Below, piece by piece: positions 44,483 through 52,791 of a stretch of DNA of 64,000 nt (position 1 is its first letter; the number at the start of each line of letters is the position of its first letter). The DNA lies in NCBI GenBank assembly GCA_043820105.1, contig JBDREC010000039.1, forward strand, positions 5,793-69,792, written 5' to 3'. Position numbers and translations under genes: made by a program. A model generated the notes under the pieces. That model was not told the origin of the DNA and made no database searches. It saw only the letters and a program-made list of their open reading frames with translations. The stretch comes from JBDREC01 sp043820105 [NCBI: Pseudomonadota bacterium] (GTDB lineage Bacteria; Bdellovibrionota_F; JAHFAK01).

Positions 44483-44595
44483 AAGTGGTAAGCGGTAAGT
44501 GGTAAGTGGTAAGAATGGTATTCGGTATTTAGTATTCGGTATTCAGTTAAGAATAATAACTGAATACTGATAAACAGAATACTGAATACTAAAAA
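44483..44595. repeat. Compound heptad array (AAGTGGT then fold-back GTATTCA)
   Basis: Four AAGTGGT/AAGCGGT units are joined to four GTATTCG/GTATTTA/GTATTCA units and then to inverted CTGAATA-type units. The array fills the whole gap between the aminotransferase start and the 3' end of tRNA-Arg. Confidence 0.88.
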
Positions 44596-44596
44596 A

Positions 44597-44670
44597 CACG
44601 CCCGGCAGGATTTGAACCTGCGACCTACTGATTAGAAGTCAGTTGCTCTATCCAGCTGAGCTACGAGCGC
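44597..44670 (-). tRNA. tRNA-Arg (anticodon TCT)
   Basis: On the minus strand: acceptor GCGCTCG, D-arm GCTCAGCTGGATAGAGC, anticodon arm ACTGA-CTTCTAA-TCAGT (anticodon TCT), T-arm GCAGGTTCAAATCCTGC, 3' acceptor CGGGCGT and discriminator G. CCA is not encoded. A heptad array begins 2 bp beyond its 3' end. Confidence 0.95.
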
Positions 44671-44732
44671 ATAATACTAATTCATTTGGAAAAGACAAAT
44701 AAGGTTTCAGTAAATTAAAGTCAAGAAAAAGT

Positions 44733-44780
44733 GAACAAGGGAACAAGAGCGCAAGGGAACAGGGGAAGAGGGGAACAAAA
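44733..44780. repeat. Octad array (GAACAAGG family)
   Basis: Six 8-bp units (GAACAAGG, GAACAAGA, GCGCAAGG, GAACAGGG, GAAGAGGG, GAACAAAA). It is the reverse complement family of the octad array in the pyrB 3' end, including the odd GCGC unit. Confidence 0.78.
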
Positions 44781-44783
44781 AGC

Positions 44784-44828
44784 AAAAAAAAAAGGAAAAT
44801 CCTTTTGCAATAAGGAACTTCCTTTTTT
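44784..44828 (-). terminator. Terminator of the HU gene
   Basis: On the minus strand AAAAAAGGAA pairs with TTCCTTTTTT, and the T-run continues for several more bases. It lies about 30 bp beyond the HU stop codon. Confidence 0.7.
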
Positions 44829-44856
44829 AAAATTCTTTTTAAAACCTTTTATCAGC

Positions 44857-45138
44857 TTATAATTTTTCTTTATAAGTTGAAGAAGGTTTAAAAGTAACAG
44901 TATTTCTTGCTTTGATCTTGATCTTGTCGCCAGTTTGTGGATTTCTACCAGTTCTAGCTTTTCTTCTTTTTACTGTCCAAGTTCCGAATCCTGGATAAGT
45001 AAATCTTTTTGTCTTTTTAAGACCTTTTCCAAGTTCTGTGAAAGTTGAGTCAACGATTTCATTAATAAGAACTTTGCTCAAGCCTTTGTTTTTGCTTAAA
45101 TTCTTATACAATACATCGATTAATTCAGCCTTTGTCAT
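44857..45138 (-). CDS. HU/IHF-family DNA-binding protein
   Basis: A 93-residue histone-like protein: MTKAELIDVLYKN start, GFGTWTVKRRKARTGRNPQTGDKIKIKARNTVTFKPS with the conserved RNPxTG beta-arm motif. It bends DNA as a dimer. HU and IHF-alpha cannot be separated with confidence from this sequence. GGAGG directly before ATG 45138 excludes a longer frame starting at 45174. It is a single gene ended by a terminator. Confidence 0.93.
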   Translation of the reverse strand: MTKAELIDVLYKNLSKNKGLSKVLINEIVDSTFTELGKGLKKTKRFTYPGFGTWTVKRRKARTGRNPQTGDKIKIKARNTVTFKPSSTYKEKL

Positions 45139-45378
45139 GGATACCTCCGAGTTAAAATTGTTAACAAAGTACAAAGTTTCTAAACCTTAAGCTAAAGGGT
45201 GTCAAGAGAAAACAAGCCCTAGAGTGCTTATTTTTATTGTTTTTGCTTGGCTTCTGCTGTAACCTAGCTAAAAAGGGCATTTACAGGCAATAACATAACA
45301 AAAGATAATTTATTTTCTTTTATTGATTCAATTTATATTTTTATTTAAGATAATTAAAATTAAAAAAATGGAGTTAAT

Positions 45379-45567
45379 ATGCCAATAGTTAGAATAGAAG
45401 GACCCAAATTTAAAAGCCTTGATCACAAAAGAAAAATGGTGGAAAAAATTACAGAAACCGTTTCGGAAATATTTGAAATGCCAAAAGAAACTGTAATTGT
45501 TATTTTAAAGGAGCTTGAGAAGGAAAATGTTGGGCTAAGTGGTAAGCTGGTTGTTGATAGGGATTGA
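45379..45567 (+). CDS. 4-oxalocrotonate tautomerase family protein
   Basis: A 62-residue protein starting MPIVRIEGP; the N-terminal proline exposed after methionine removal is the catalytic base of this family. The length and the following helix (DHKRKMVEKITETVSEIFEMPKETVIVILKE) are standard. The physiological substrate is unknown without other catabolic genes nearby. It converges with a small membrane protein gene. Confidence 0.88.
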   Translation: MPIVRIEGPKFKSLDHKRKMVEKITETVSEIFEMPKETVIVILKELEKENVGLSGKLVVDRD

Positions 45568-45569
45568 TT

Positions 45570-45878
45570 TTACTGATTTTCTTGAGTTTTTTCTTTAATT
45601 AAATCCTTTATTTTATCTGCTGTTTTTTCATCTTTAATTTCATTTAAAGTTTCTTTTGCTTTGTCAGTTGAGTCTTTTAAGGTTTCAGATATTTTTTTCA
45701 TACCTTCCTTTTTAAGTTCATTTGCTTCAATAATTATTTTTTCTGTAATGTTTTTTTGTTTCACAAATGACCTGAGATGATAAAAAATTACCTTATCATT
45801 TATTGGAATATTTAAAAACGCAAATGTTAGCACAACAGTAATTGTTAGTTTAAGTAATGCTATTGGAAGCTTTAGCAA
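45570..45878 (-). CDS. Small membrane-anchored helical protein of unknown function
   Basis: 102 residues: a hydrophobic N-terminal segment (LPIALLKLTITVVLTFAFLNI), then a long lysine/glutamate-rich amphipathic helix (KEGMKKISETLKDSTDKAKETL). The pattern resembles small envelope or stress-related coiled-coil proteins, but no family is assignable. A heptad array lies immediately upstream. Confidence 0.6.
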   Translation of the reverse strand: MLKLPIALLKLTITVVLTFAFLNIPINDKVIFYHLRSFVKQKNITEKIIIEANELKKEGMKKISETLKDSTDKAKETLNEIKDEKTADKIKDLIKEKTQENQ

Positions 45879-45889
45879 GATTCCTCCTT

Positions 45890-45945
45890 GTTAGTTGCTT
45901 GATGCTCGATGCTTGATGCTCGATGCTTGATGCTCGATGCTCGGT
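45890..45945. repeat. Heptad array (GCTTGAT/GCTCGAT alternating)
   Basis: Eight 7-bp units; six of them alternate GCTTGAT and GCTCGAT, so a 14-bp higher-order period is visible. It lies upstream of the small membrane protein, whose ribosome site it nearly touches. Confidence 0.85.
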
Positions 45946-45980
45946 GTTTTAATGTCTTATAAAACTATTAAGCATTATTT

Positions 45981-46460
45981 TCATGCTTTAAGATAATTAA
46001 CCAATCCACCAGCTTCAATTATTTTTAGTACAGAATCTGGAAACGCTGCAAATTTATATTCTTTTCCGTTTTCGGTTTTTATTATACCCTCTTTAATATT
46101 AATTTCAATATTTTCGTTTTCATTGAAGTTGTCAACAAGCTCAGGGCACGAAATAGCGGGCAATCCTTCGTTTATGCAATTTCTATAATATATTCTTGCA
46201 AAGGATTTTGCTATTATAAATGAGACCCCTGAAAGTTTTAAGCATTTAACAGCCTGCTCACGAGATGAACCACAACCGAAATTTTTACCTGCGATAATAA
46301 TATCACCATTTTTTACATTCCCTGCGAACTCTGGGTCTAAATCTTCCAAAGCATATTTAGCCATTTCTGATTCTTCTGTTACAGTATAAGTATATTTTCC
46401 AGCAAAGATTACGTCAGTGTTAACATCATCACCGTATTTCCAAATTTTACTGTTTTTCAT
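45981..46460 (-). CDS. leuD: 3-isopropylmalate dehydratase small subunit (LeuD)
   Basis: A 159-residue swivel-domain subunit with the signature AGKNFGCGSSREQAVKCL. With LeuC it isomerises 2- to 3-isopropylmalate in leucine synthesis. The short form (about 160 residues) is the archaeal/delta-proteobacterial type and is closely related to homoaconitase and methylmalate-pathway subunits, so exact substrate is not proven. leuC is 88 bp upstream, with a fold-back heptad array between. Confidence 0.88.
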   Translation of the reverse strand: MKNSKIWKYGDDVNTDVIFAGKYTYTVTEESEMAKYALEDLDPEFAGNVKNGDIIIAGKNFGCGSSREQAVKCLKLSGVSFIIAKSFARIYYRNCINEGLPAISCPELVDNFNENENIEINIKEGIIKTENGKEYKFAAFPDSVLKIIEAGGLVNYLKA

Positions 46461-46480
46461 GCCAATCTTCTCTATTTATT

Positions 46481-46551
46481 GTATTCAGTATTCAGTATTT
46501 AGTATTCAGTAAATACAAAACCGAATACCGAATAGTGAATACCGAATACTA
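46481..46551. repeat. Fold-back heptad array (GTATTCA family)
   Basis: Five GTATTCA/GTATTTA/GTAAATA units and four inverted CCGAATA/GTGAATA units between leuC and leuD. The last unit (CTATTTA) contains the leuC stop codon. Confidence 0.88.
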
Positions 46552-47802
46552 TTTAACATTTCTCGGATCTTCAATCTTTCCACTAAGCGCACTCGCTGCT
46601 ACTGTTTCCGGACTTGCCAAATAAACCTCAGCTTCCTTACAGCCCATTCGTCCTTTAAAATTTCTGTTAGCTGTTGATAAGCAAATTTCGCCTGGAGCAA
46701 GTGTGCCTTCATGAGCACCTAAACAGGGACCGCAGCCTGGATTCATTATTACAGCTCCAGCTTCTGAGAGAACCTGGATTGTTCCATTTTTTAAGCAGTT
46801 TTGAAATACCAGGTTTGAAGCTGGGAAAATTAATAGCCTGATATTTTTATTTATTTTTTTTCCTTTTAATATTGCAGCTGCTTTTAAAAGATCGTCTTCT
46901 CTTCCGTTTGTGCAAGTGCCTATTAAACCTTGGTGAAATTCAAGACCTTTTTTTTCTGAAACTTTTAAAACATTGTCTACAGTATGTGGGCAGGCAAGCA
47001 TTGGTTCTATTTCATTTAGGTTATAATACAGTTCCCTGGCATAAGCAGCATTCTCGTCAGGGACCATTATTTCAAAATCCAATTTGCCAATATTTTTAAA
47101 ATAATTTAAAACCTCATCATTTGGAGGGAAAAAACAGTTTTTTGCTCCCATTTCAGCAGCCATATTTGCAATTGTCATTCTATCTGAGATTGAAAGATTA
47201 TTAAGACCTTCACCAAAAAATTCTACAGACATGTAATCAGCTCCATCTGATCTGATATCTGAAATTATTTTTAATACAAAATCTTTAGCGCTTACCTTTT
47301 TTTGAAAATTTCCTGACACAATAATTTTCATTGCTTCTGGAACCTTTAACCAGAGTTCTCCTGTTGCCCAAATTGCAGCTGCTTCTGTTCTGCCAATCCC
47401 AGCTGAGAAACTTCCAAAAGCTCCATAGGTTGTTGTATGAGAATCTGAACCAAGAATTAATGTGCCTGGCAGCGCAAAGCCTTCCTCGGGCAGAACCTGA
47501 TGGCAAACACCTCTGTTAATATCAAAAAAATTAGTGATTGCCTGTTCTTTTACAAACTCTCTTGCCTCTTTGTGGTTTTGGGCATATTTTTCAGTTGCAG
47601 CTGGCACACAATGGTCAAGTATTATCACAATTCTTTCAGGATATTTTACTTTTTCAACCCCAATTTTTTTAAATGTTTTGCTAATAGCGCTGGAGTTGTC
47701 GTGGGACATAATGAAGTCAGGTTTTGCAATTACAATATCCCCTGCTTTTGCATCAATTCCTGTTTTTTTACTAAGAACTTTTTCAGCAAATGTTTTTGGC
47801 AT
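46549..47802 (-). CDS. leuC: 3-isopropylmalate dehydratase large subunit (LeuC)
   Basis: A 417-residue aconitase-family subunit. The [4Fe-4S] cysteines are in IGTCTNGR and NPGCGPCLGAHEG; GSDSHTTTYGAFGSFSAGIGRTEAA is the family signature. Length fits the short LeuC/HacA type that works with LeuD. Its start overlaps the gmk 3' end by 20 bp, so it is translationally coupled to gmk. No leuA or leuB is in the window. Confidence 0.9.
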   Translation of the reverse strand: MPKTFAEKVLSKKTGIDAKAGDIVIAKPDFIMSHDNSSAISKTFKKIGVEKVKYPERIVIILDHCVPAATEKYAQNHKEAREFVKEQAITNFFDINRGVCHQVLPEEGFALPGTLILGSDSHTTTYGAFGSFSAGIGRTEAAAIWATGELWLKVPEAMKIIVSGNFQKKVSAKDFVLKIISDIRSDGADYMSVEFFGEGLNNLSISDRMTIANMAAEMGAKNCFFPPNDEVLNYFKNIGKLDFEIMVPDENAAYARELYYNLNEIEPMLACPHTVDNVLKVSEKKGLEFHQGLIGTCTNGREDDLLKAAAILKGKKINKNIRLLIFPASNLVFQNCLKNGTIQVLSEAGAVIMNPGCGPCLGAHEGTLAPGEICLSTANRNFKGRMGCKEAEVYLASPETVAASALSGKIEDPRNVK

Positions 47803-48379
47803 ATTCCTTCCTTTTTAAACGTTCAACTCTTATAATTGCACAGATATCTTCGGCTGCTTCTTTAACTTCTGCATTTTCTACACAATAGTCATATTTGTCA
47901 ATATAACTCAGTTCTTCTTTTGCTATATCTATTCTTTTTTTAATGACCTCATCTGAGTCAAGATTTCTAAATCTTAATCTTTTTTCTAAATCCTCAAAAC
48001 TTGGAGTTAAAATATAGATTAAAATTGCATTTGAATATCTTTTTTTAATATTCATTGCACCTTGAACATCTATATCCTTTATAATATCGTATTCGCCTTC
48101 TGAAATTTCTTTTAAGGTTGTTTTGGAGCTTCCATAGGAGTTGCCATATACATTTGCATGTTCTAAAAAATCATCTTCAGCTATTTTTTTTTGGAAATTT
48201 TCATTTGATAAGAAAAAATAATCTTTCTTGTCTGTTTCACCTTCTCGCATAGGTCTTGTTGTGTGAGTAATTAGACGGCGAAGATTTTTTGATTTTTTTA
48301 AAACTTCACTAATAACAGTTGTTTTTCCAGCACCTGACGGGGCTGAGATTACAAAAAACAAGGGATCTTTATTCAACAT
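47783..48379 (-). CDS. gmk: Guanylate kinase
   Basis: A 198-residue kinase converting GMP to GDP. P-loop SAPSGAGKTTVI, the GMP-binding THTTRPMREGE and DYFFLSNENF, and DIDVQGAMNIKK are all present. ATG 48379 (MLNKDPLFFVIS) is preferred; a longer frame would overlap yicC by 60 bp, whereas this one overlaps by 11 bp. The yicC-gmk order is the classic proteobacterial arrangement. Confidence 0.95.
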   Translation of the reverse strand: MLNKDPLFFVISAPSGAGKTTVISEVLKKSKNLRRLITHTTRPMREGETDKKDYFFLSNENFQKKIAEDDFLEHANVYGNSYGSSKTTLKEISEGEYDIIKDIDVQGAMNIKKRYSNAILIYILTPSFEDLEKRLRFRNLDSDEVIKKRIDIAKEELSYIDKYDYCVENAEVKEAAEDICAIIRVERLKRKEYAKNIC

Positions 48380-49244
48380 TTTGAATCTGCTCCTTGATTT
48401 TTTCAAGCTCACTTTTAATGAAAATAACATGAGATGAAATGTCAGCTTCTCTTGATTTTACTGAAAGCGTATTAAACTCTCTTTGCAGTTCTTGTAGCAA
48501 GAAATCTACTTTTCTGCCAACGTCACCTTTTGCTTCTATGAATTCATCAAATTGAGCAAGGTGACTTTTTATTCTGGTGATTTCTTCAGTGATATCTGCC
48601 TTATCTGTAATATAGGCTATCTCCTGATTAAATCTTTGTTCATCAATATCTACATCAGTTAAAAGTTTGCTTATTCTATCTTTAACTTTTTGAGTAAGCT
48701 TATTAAGCACTTCATCTTTTTTGCTTTCAATTTCAAGAAGTCGTAAAACCACATTTTCTTTGTGTTCTAATATGTCTTTTTTTAGATTTTCTCCTTCGCC
48801 CTGCCTCATTTTATTTAGGCTTTTTAGGGTTTGCTCAAAGAGCTCGGCAAAGGCTTCAAAATCTTTGTCAATATATCGATTATCCATCTCTTGAAAATTA
48901 TTTAAAAAGCCTGTTACATGATCAATTTTAACCTCGTCTTCAAGATTGCATTCAGCCTTTATACTTTTTAAGCCTTCAAGATAGTCCTTTATTGCTTTTT
49001 TATGAGCATCAGAAAAATATTTTGATTCAATATTTTTTTCAATATTCAAAAACACATCAACCCGACCTCTGCTTAAATGCTTTTTAACAAGTGGAATTAA
49101 CTGGTGTTCCCAACGCGAATAAAATCTGGGCAGTTTAAATTTCAAATCAAGATACTTGTTATTCACAGTTTTAATTTCCAAATAATAATTGGAACCATTG
49201 ATAAGTTTTGATTCTTGTGCAAATCCTGTCATACTTGTAAACAT
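48369..49244 (-). CDS. yicC: YicC family endoribonuclease
   Basis: 291 residues starting MFTSMTGFAQ, with the YicC N-terminal domain and the C-terminal DUF1732 region (VGRKVDFLLQELQREFNTLSVKS). E. coli YicC acts as an endoribonuclease on small RNAs. The gene overlaps gmk by 11 bp. Confidence 0.92.
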   Translation of the reverse strand: MFTSMTGFAQESKLINGSNYYLEIKTVNNKYLDLKFKLPRFYSRWEHQLIPLVKKHLSRGRVDVFLNIEKNIESKYFSDAHKKAIKDYLEGLKSIKAECNLEDEVKIDHVTGFLNNFQEMDNRYIDKDFEAFAELFEQTLKSLNKMRQGEGENLKKDILEHKENVVLRLLEIESKKDEVLNKLTQKVKDRISKLLTDVDIDEQRFNQEIAYITDKADITEEITRIKSHLAQFDEFIEAKGDVGRKVDFLLQELQREFNTLSVKSREADISSHVIFIKSELEKIKEQIQNVE

Positions 49245-49261
49245 AGTACACCTTTGGGTTA

Positions 49262-49330
49262 GTATTCAGTATACAGGATTCGGTATTCAGTTTTATTCTT
49301 TGCTGAATACTGGCTACCGAATACAGAATA
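49262..49330. repeat. Fold-back heptad array (GTATTCA family)
   Basis: Four GTATTCA/GTATACA/GGATTCG units and four inverted CTGAATA/CCGAATA/CAGAATA units fill the gap between the DUF4416 gene and yicC. Confidence 0.85.
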
Positions 49331-49340
49331 CAATAGTTAG

Positions 49341-49874
49341 TTAACTTTTATTTTTTTTTAATTCAATGTAATAATCATTCCTAACTTCTTTAAAAAAATC
49401 AATTGTCTTTTTATATTTATAATCTGGATAAGTCCATTCTAGGGTGTCAAATGAGTTGTGCCTGTATATTAAAGTTGTTTCTACCCAAACCCTGTTTCCA
49501 AGCAAAACCCGATGAGCAAAGCCTTTAAATGTGCTTAACACAAGGTTGTGTAAGGTGATATAACCAGGGTCAATGTTGATGCTTCTTTTTTCTTCTTTGG
49601 AAAAAGATTGCTCAATTTCATAAGAAAGATATTTCAGATCTATTACTTTTAGATTGTCAAATAAACCTTCAAATATAATAAAACTTCTTTTTAATGAAGC
49701 TCCCATTTCTTTTTCATAATATGAAGTTTGATCAAATTCAAATAGGGGTGATATTTTTTGAATGTTTGTAAATTTTTCTTTTAAGAGGCAAATGCATTTT
49801 TCAAACTTTTCCTTATCCTTATATATAATGCCTGCAAAAAGTTTAACTGGATCTGGGTTATATGGGTGTGACAT
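49341..49874 (-). CDS. DUF4416 family protein
   Basis: A 177-residue protein starting SHPYNPDPVKLFAGIIY, with FEFDQTSYYEKEMG in the middle and SINIDPGYITLHNLVLSTFKGFAHRVLLG, all hallmarks of DUF4416. The function is unknown; the family is largely restricted to delta-proteobacterial and a few other anaerobe-rich lineages. It lies 4 bp after an M24 peptidase gene and upstream of yicC-gmk, so it is cotranscribed with them. Confidence 0.85.
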   Translation of the reverse strand: MSHPYNPDPVKLFAGIIYKDKEKFEKCICLLKEKFTNIQKISPLFEFDQTSYYEKEMGASLKRSFIIFEGLFDNLKVIDLKYLSYEIEQSFSKEEKRSINIDPGYITLHNLVLSTFKGFAHRVLLGNRVWVETTLIYRHNSFDTLEWTYPDYKYKKTIDFFKEVRNDYYIELKKNKS

Positions 49875-49878
49875 AAGT

Positions 49879-51009
49879 TTACTCGATTTCTAAATTTTTA
49901 TGATAATTATTAAGGTTTTCACATCCCTTGTTTTTTATATAAACGAGATCTTCAATTCTTACTCCACCAATATCTTCATAATAAAGGCCAGGTTCAATTG
50001 ATGTTATGTTTCCCTTTTCTAAGCGAGGTCCATTGGCATTTATAATAGGTGTTTCGTGGATCTCAAGACCAATTCCATGCCCAGTTCCATGAAAAAAACC
50101 TTGATAACGATCATTTATCATGCCTGTTTTAAAACCTTGAGAGTCAAAAAATGCAAGAATTTTTTCATGAAGCCTTTTACTTTCAAGACCATCATGAATT
50201 TGATCAATGGCCATTTCTTGAGCATCTCTAACAGTTTGATGCATTTTTTTGAGCTCTTTTGAAGCTTTTCCTTTGACAAAGGTTCTAGTCATATCTCCGA
50301 AATAATTATTAATAAACGATTTTGGAGCTATATCAAAAATGATTGTTTCATTTGCTTTTATTGGACCAGATCCCGAAAGATGAGGAAAGGTTGAGTCATT
50401 TCCACAAGCAACAATCATGTCTTCACAAAACATACCCTTTGAAAACAAGTGCCCATTAATAAGGGTTTTAAGCAGCTCACTTGTTACAATTTCACCTTCA
50501 TAAAGTATATTGCCGTTCTCGATGCGTGAAGCTTTTAATAAATTTTCAGCTTTTAATAAAGCTTCCTCAATTATAGTTTGGTTTTCTTTTATAATGCATT
50601 TTTCAGCTTCTTTTTTTATTTTTCTTGCTTTAAAAAAGGGTATATCCTTATTTATTGTTATGCTAAAGCCATTTTCTTTTAGTGTGTTAAAGGTGCTTAA
50701 ATTAAAGATTTCAGGAATAATTAGATCTTTAATATTGTTATCCTTTAAAAAGGCCATAATAGCAAAAAGCTCAGGATCATGGCTTTGTTTTGTATTATAT
50801 GATTCGATTAAATTATTTATCACCAGTACTTCATCAACACTTGATTCTTTTTTTGCCCTTCCTTCCTCAATTGTCCTGGTTATATAATAAGATTTGCCAT
50901 TAAAAGATAAATATTCGCCAGGGATTTCTGTTAAAAAATTGGTCGCATAAAAAAGATCCGGGTCTTTTTTGGAGGAGCCAATTAGTAGTATTGCGGTGTT
51001 TGTAGTCAT
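49879..51009 (-). CDS. M24 family metallopeptidase (Xaa-Pro aminopeptidase-like)
   Basis: A 376-residue creatinase/prolidase-fold enzyme. The five metal ligands are visible: Asp in IIFDIAPKS, Asp in FGDMTRTF, His in GTGHGIGLEIHE, Glu in SIEPGLYY and Glu in GGVRIEDLV. The N-terminal 150 residues form the creatinase N-domain. It should release an N-terminal residue preceding proline. It heads the operon with DUF4416, yicC, gmk, leuC and leuD. Confidence 0.88.
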   Translation of the reverse strand: MTTNTAILLIGSSKKDPDLFYATNFLTEIPGEYLSFNGKSYYITRTIEEGRAKKESSVDEVLVINNLIESYNTKQSHDPELFAIMAFLKDNNIKDLIIPEIFNLSTFNTLKENGFSITINKDIPFFKARKIKKEAEKCIIKENQTIIEEALLKAENLLKASRIENGNILYEGEIVTSELLKTLINGHLFSKGMFCEDMIVACGNDSTFPHLSGSGPIKANETIIFDIAPKSFINNYFGDMTRTFVKGKASKELKKMHQTVRDAQEMAIDQIHDGLESKRLHEKILAFFDSQGFKTGMINDRYQGFFHGTGHGIGLEIHETPIINANGPRLEKGNITSIEPGLYYEDIGGVRIEDLVYIKNKGCENLNNYHKNLEIE

Positions 51010-51029
51010 CTATATTTTCTTTCTTTTCA

Positions 51030-51064
51030 TTAATTATTAATTGTTAATTGTTAACTATTAATTA
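51030..51064. repeat. Heptad array (TTAATTG family)
   Basis: Five 7-bp units (TTAATTA x2, TTAATTG x2, TTAACTA) in the divergent gap between the M24 peptidase and the atp operon. Confidence 0.75.
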
Positions 51065-51204
51065 TTTTTAAAACCTCTATTTAAGATTGCAGCGATTTTA
51101 ACAAGATATCCCTTTAAATAATCAATACACTTTATTTAAACAATTGACAACTATTTCTAATCTGTATAGGTAATTTTTTCAATTTCATTGTTTAAGGGTT
51201 TGTT

Positions 51205-51624
51205 TTGATAGAATTAATTCCAAGCGAAATTTTGATTCAGTTTATTTTGTATTTTATTGTATATATAGTTATATCCAGGCTTGTATTTAAGCCAATACTT
51301 AGGATCATTGACTCCAGAAGAAAGCTTATTGATGGAAACCTGGCTAAAGCAAAAGAACTTGAATCCAAAATTGATGAAAAAATTACTCTTTATGAAACTC
51401 AGATAACTAAAGCTCGAAAAGAAGCTGTATCAAGAAAATCTACTATTGCACAAGAAGGATACTCAATTCAATCTGAAAAAATAAATAAAGCAAAAGAGGA
51501 AGCAAAAAAAGAAATACTGGAATTTAACAATAAACTTGAACTTGAAATAAACAAGGCTTCAGAAGAAATTCAAAAAGAAGCCATTATGGTAGCTGAGATG
51601 CTGGAAAACAAGCTGAATGTTTGA
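51205..51624 (+). CDS. atpF': F1Fo ATP synthase subunit b' (AtpF')
   Basis: 139 residues: one N-terminal membrane helix (ILIQFILYFIVYIVISRLVF), then the long charged helix of the peripheral stalk. The start is TTG with AAGGG upstream. A b' gene directly before b is found in photosynthetic and delta-proteobacterial lineages. It opens the operon b'-b-delta-alpha-gamma-beta-epsilon. Confidence 0.85.
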   Translation: MIELIPSEILIQFILYFIVYIVISRLVFKPILRIIDSRRKLIDGNLAKAKELESKIDEKITLYETQITKARKEAVSRKSTIAQEGYSIQSEKINKAKEEAKKEILEFNNKLELEINKASEEIQKEAIMVAEMLENKLNV

Positions 51625-51677
51625 GAATGTTTTTTTTTGGCATGCGCACGTTAAAGGTTTAAGGATGATGAGAAAAA

Positions 51678-52247
51678 ATGAAAAATAGTAGCTTAAAAAT
51701 TGTGATTTTATTTTTGCTAATCAATCCTATTCTTTTGTTTGCTTCAGTTAGCAATGAAGAACATGGATTTAATATTAAAGCATTTGTTTTTGCATTAATA
51801 AATTTCTCTATATTTGTTGGAGTAATTTTTTATTTTACTAAGAAAAAAATTATTCAAGGATTAAAAGATAGAAGCCTTAAAATCAAAAAAGAAATAGAAA
51901 CAGCTACAAAACTTAAACAAGAAGCATTGGAAAAATTTGAAGAATATGATTCCAAGCTCAGTTATATTGAGACTGAAATTAATAAAATAAGCCAAGATTC
52001 TGAAAATGATGGTCTGTTATTTAAAGAAAGGCTTGCTCAGGAAGGTGATAAAATAGCTAAAAAAATAATTTCAGATGTTGAAAGCTCCTGTGAAAACGAA
52101 TTAGCAAAAGCAAAGCTTGCCATTAAAGCTGAAATTTTAAGACTAGCAGAGGCTAGTGTAATTGATAAAATGACCAAAGATTCTAAGGCTTCAGATGAAG
52201 ACATAATGAATTTGCTAAATAAGGAGAAGCTCTTTGATAACAAATGA
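51678..52247 (+). CDS. atpF: F1Fo ATP synthase subunit b (AtpF)
   Basis: 189 residues. A signal-like N-terminus (SLKIVILFLLINPILLFA) precedes the membrane helix (AFVFALINFSIFVGVIFYFT) and the stalk helix, a two-segment arrangement seen in delta-proteobacterial b subunits. It forms the peripheral stalk with b' and delta. The gene overlaps atpH by 14 bp. Confidence 0.88.
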   Translation: MKNSSLKIVILFLLINPILLFASVSNEEHGFNIKAFVFALINFSIFVGVIFYFTKKKIIQGLKDRSLKIKKEIETATKLKQEALEKFEEYDSKLSYIETEINKISQDSENDGLLFKERLAQEGDKIAKKIISDVESSCENELAKAKLAIKAEILRLAEASVIDKMTKDSKASDEDIMNLLNKEKLFDNK

Positions 52248-52773
52248 TATTGCCAGACGATATGCAAAGTCTTTATTTTTAATAGGGCAAGAAGATCAAA
52301 CTTTTGATATGTTAAAAGAGCAACTTGTTGACCTTGAAGCAATATTTAATGATAATTCTGTTCTTTTGAAAACTCTTGATTCTCCGATTATCGAAAAAGA
52401 AGTTAAAAAAAATATTATTATAGATCTTTGTGATAGCATGAAGTTATCAGATGAAATGAAATCCCTTTTACTCTTACTTGAAAAAAACAAAAGAATAAGC
52501 TTTTTCTCTGATATTACACGGGGATTTTGCTCTATGATTGATGCCAAAGAAAATATTGAAAGAGTTACAATCTTATCAGCAAAAGAATTAAACCAAGCAT
52601 TTAAAAATAAAATAACTTCATATTTAGAAGAAAAATTAGGCAAAAAAGTTGTTAGCACCTTTTCAATAGATAAAAAATTAATTAGTGGTTTGAAAATTCA
52701 AATTGGGACAAAGGAGCTTGATACATCTACCTTTGCTCAATTAAATCTTTTAAGAAAAAAAGTTATAAAATAA
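52234..52773 (+). CDS. atpH: F1Fo ATP synthase subunit delta (AtpH)
   Basis: 179 residues starting ITNDIARRYAKSLFLIG, the family's conserved N-terminus, and ending GLKIQIGTKELDTSTFAQLNLLRK, the conserved C-terminal segment. It joins the peripheral stalk to the top of F1. Overlaps atpF and is 18 bp before atpA. Confidence 0.93.
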   Translation: MITNDIARRYAKSLFLIGQEDQTFDMLKEQLVDLEAIFNDNSVLLKTLDSPIIEKEVKKNIIIDLCDSMKLSDEMKSLLLLLEKNKRISFFSDITRGFCSMIDAKENIERVTILSAKELNQAFKNKITSYLEEKLGKKVVSTFSIDKKLISGLKIQIGTKELDTSTFAQLNLLRKKVIK

Positions 52774-52791
52774 TTGTAATGGAGCCAAAAT

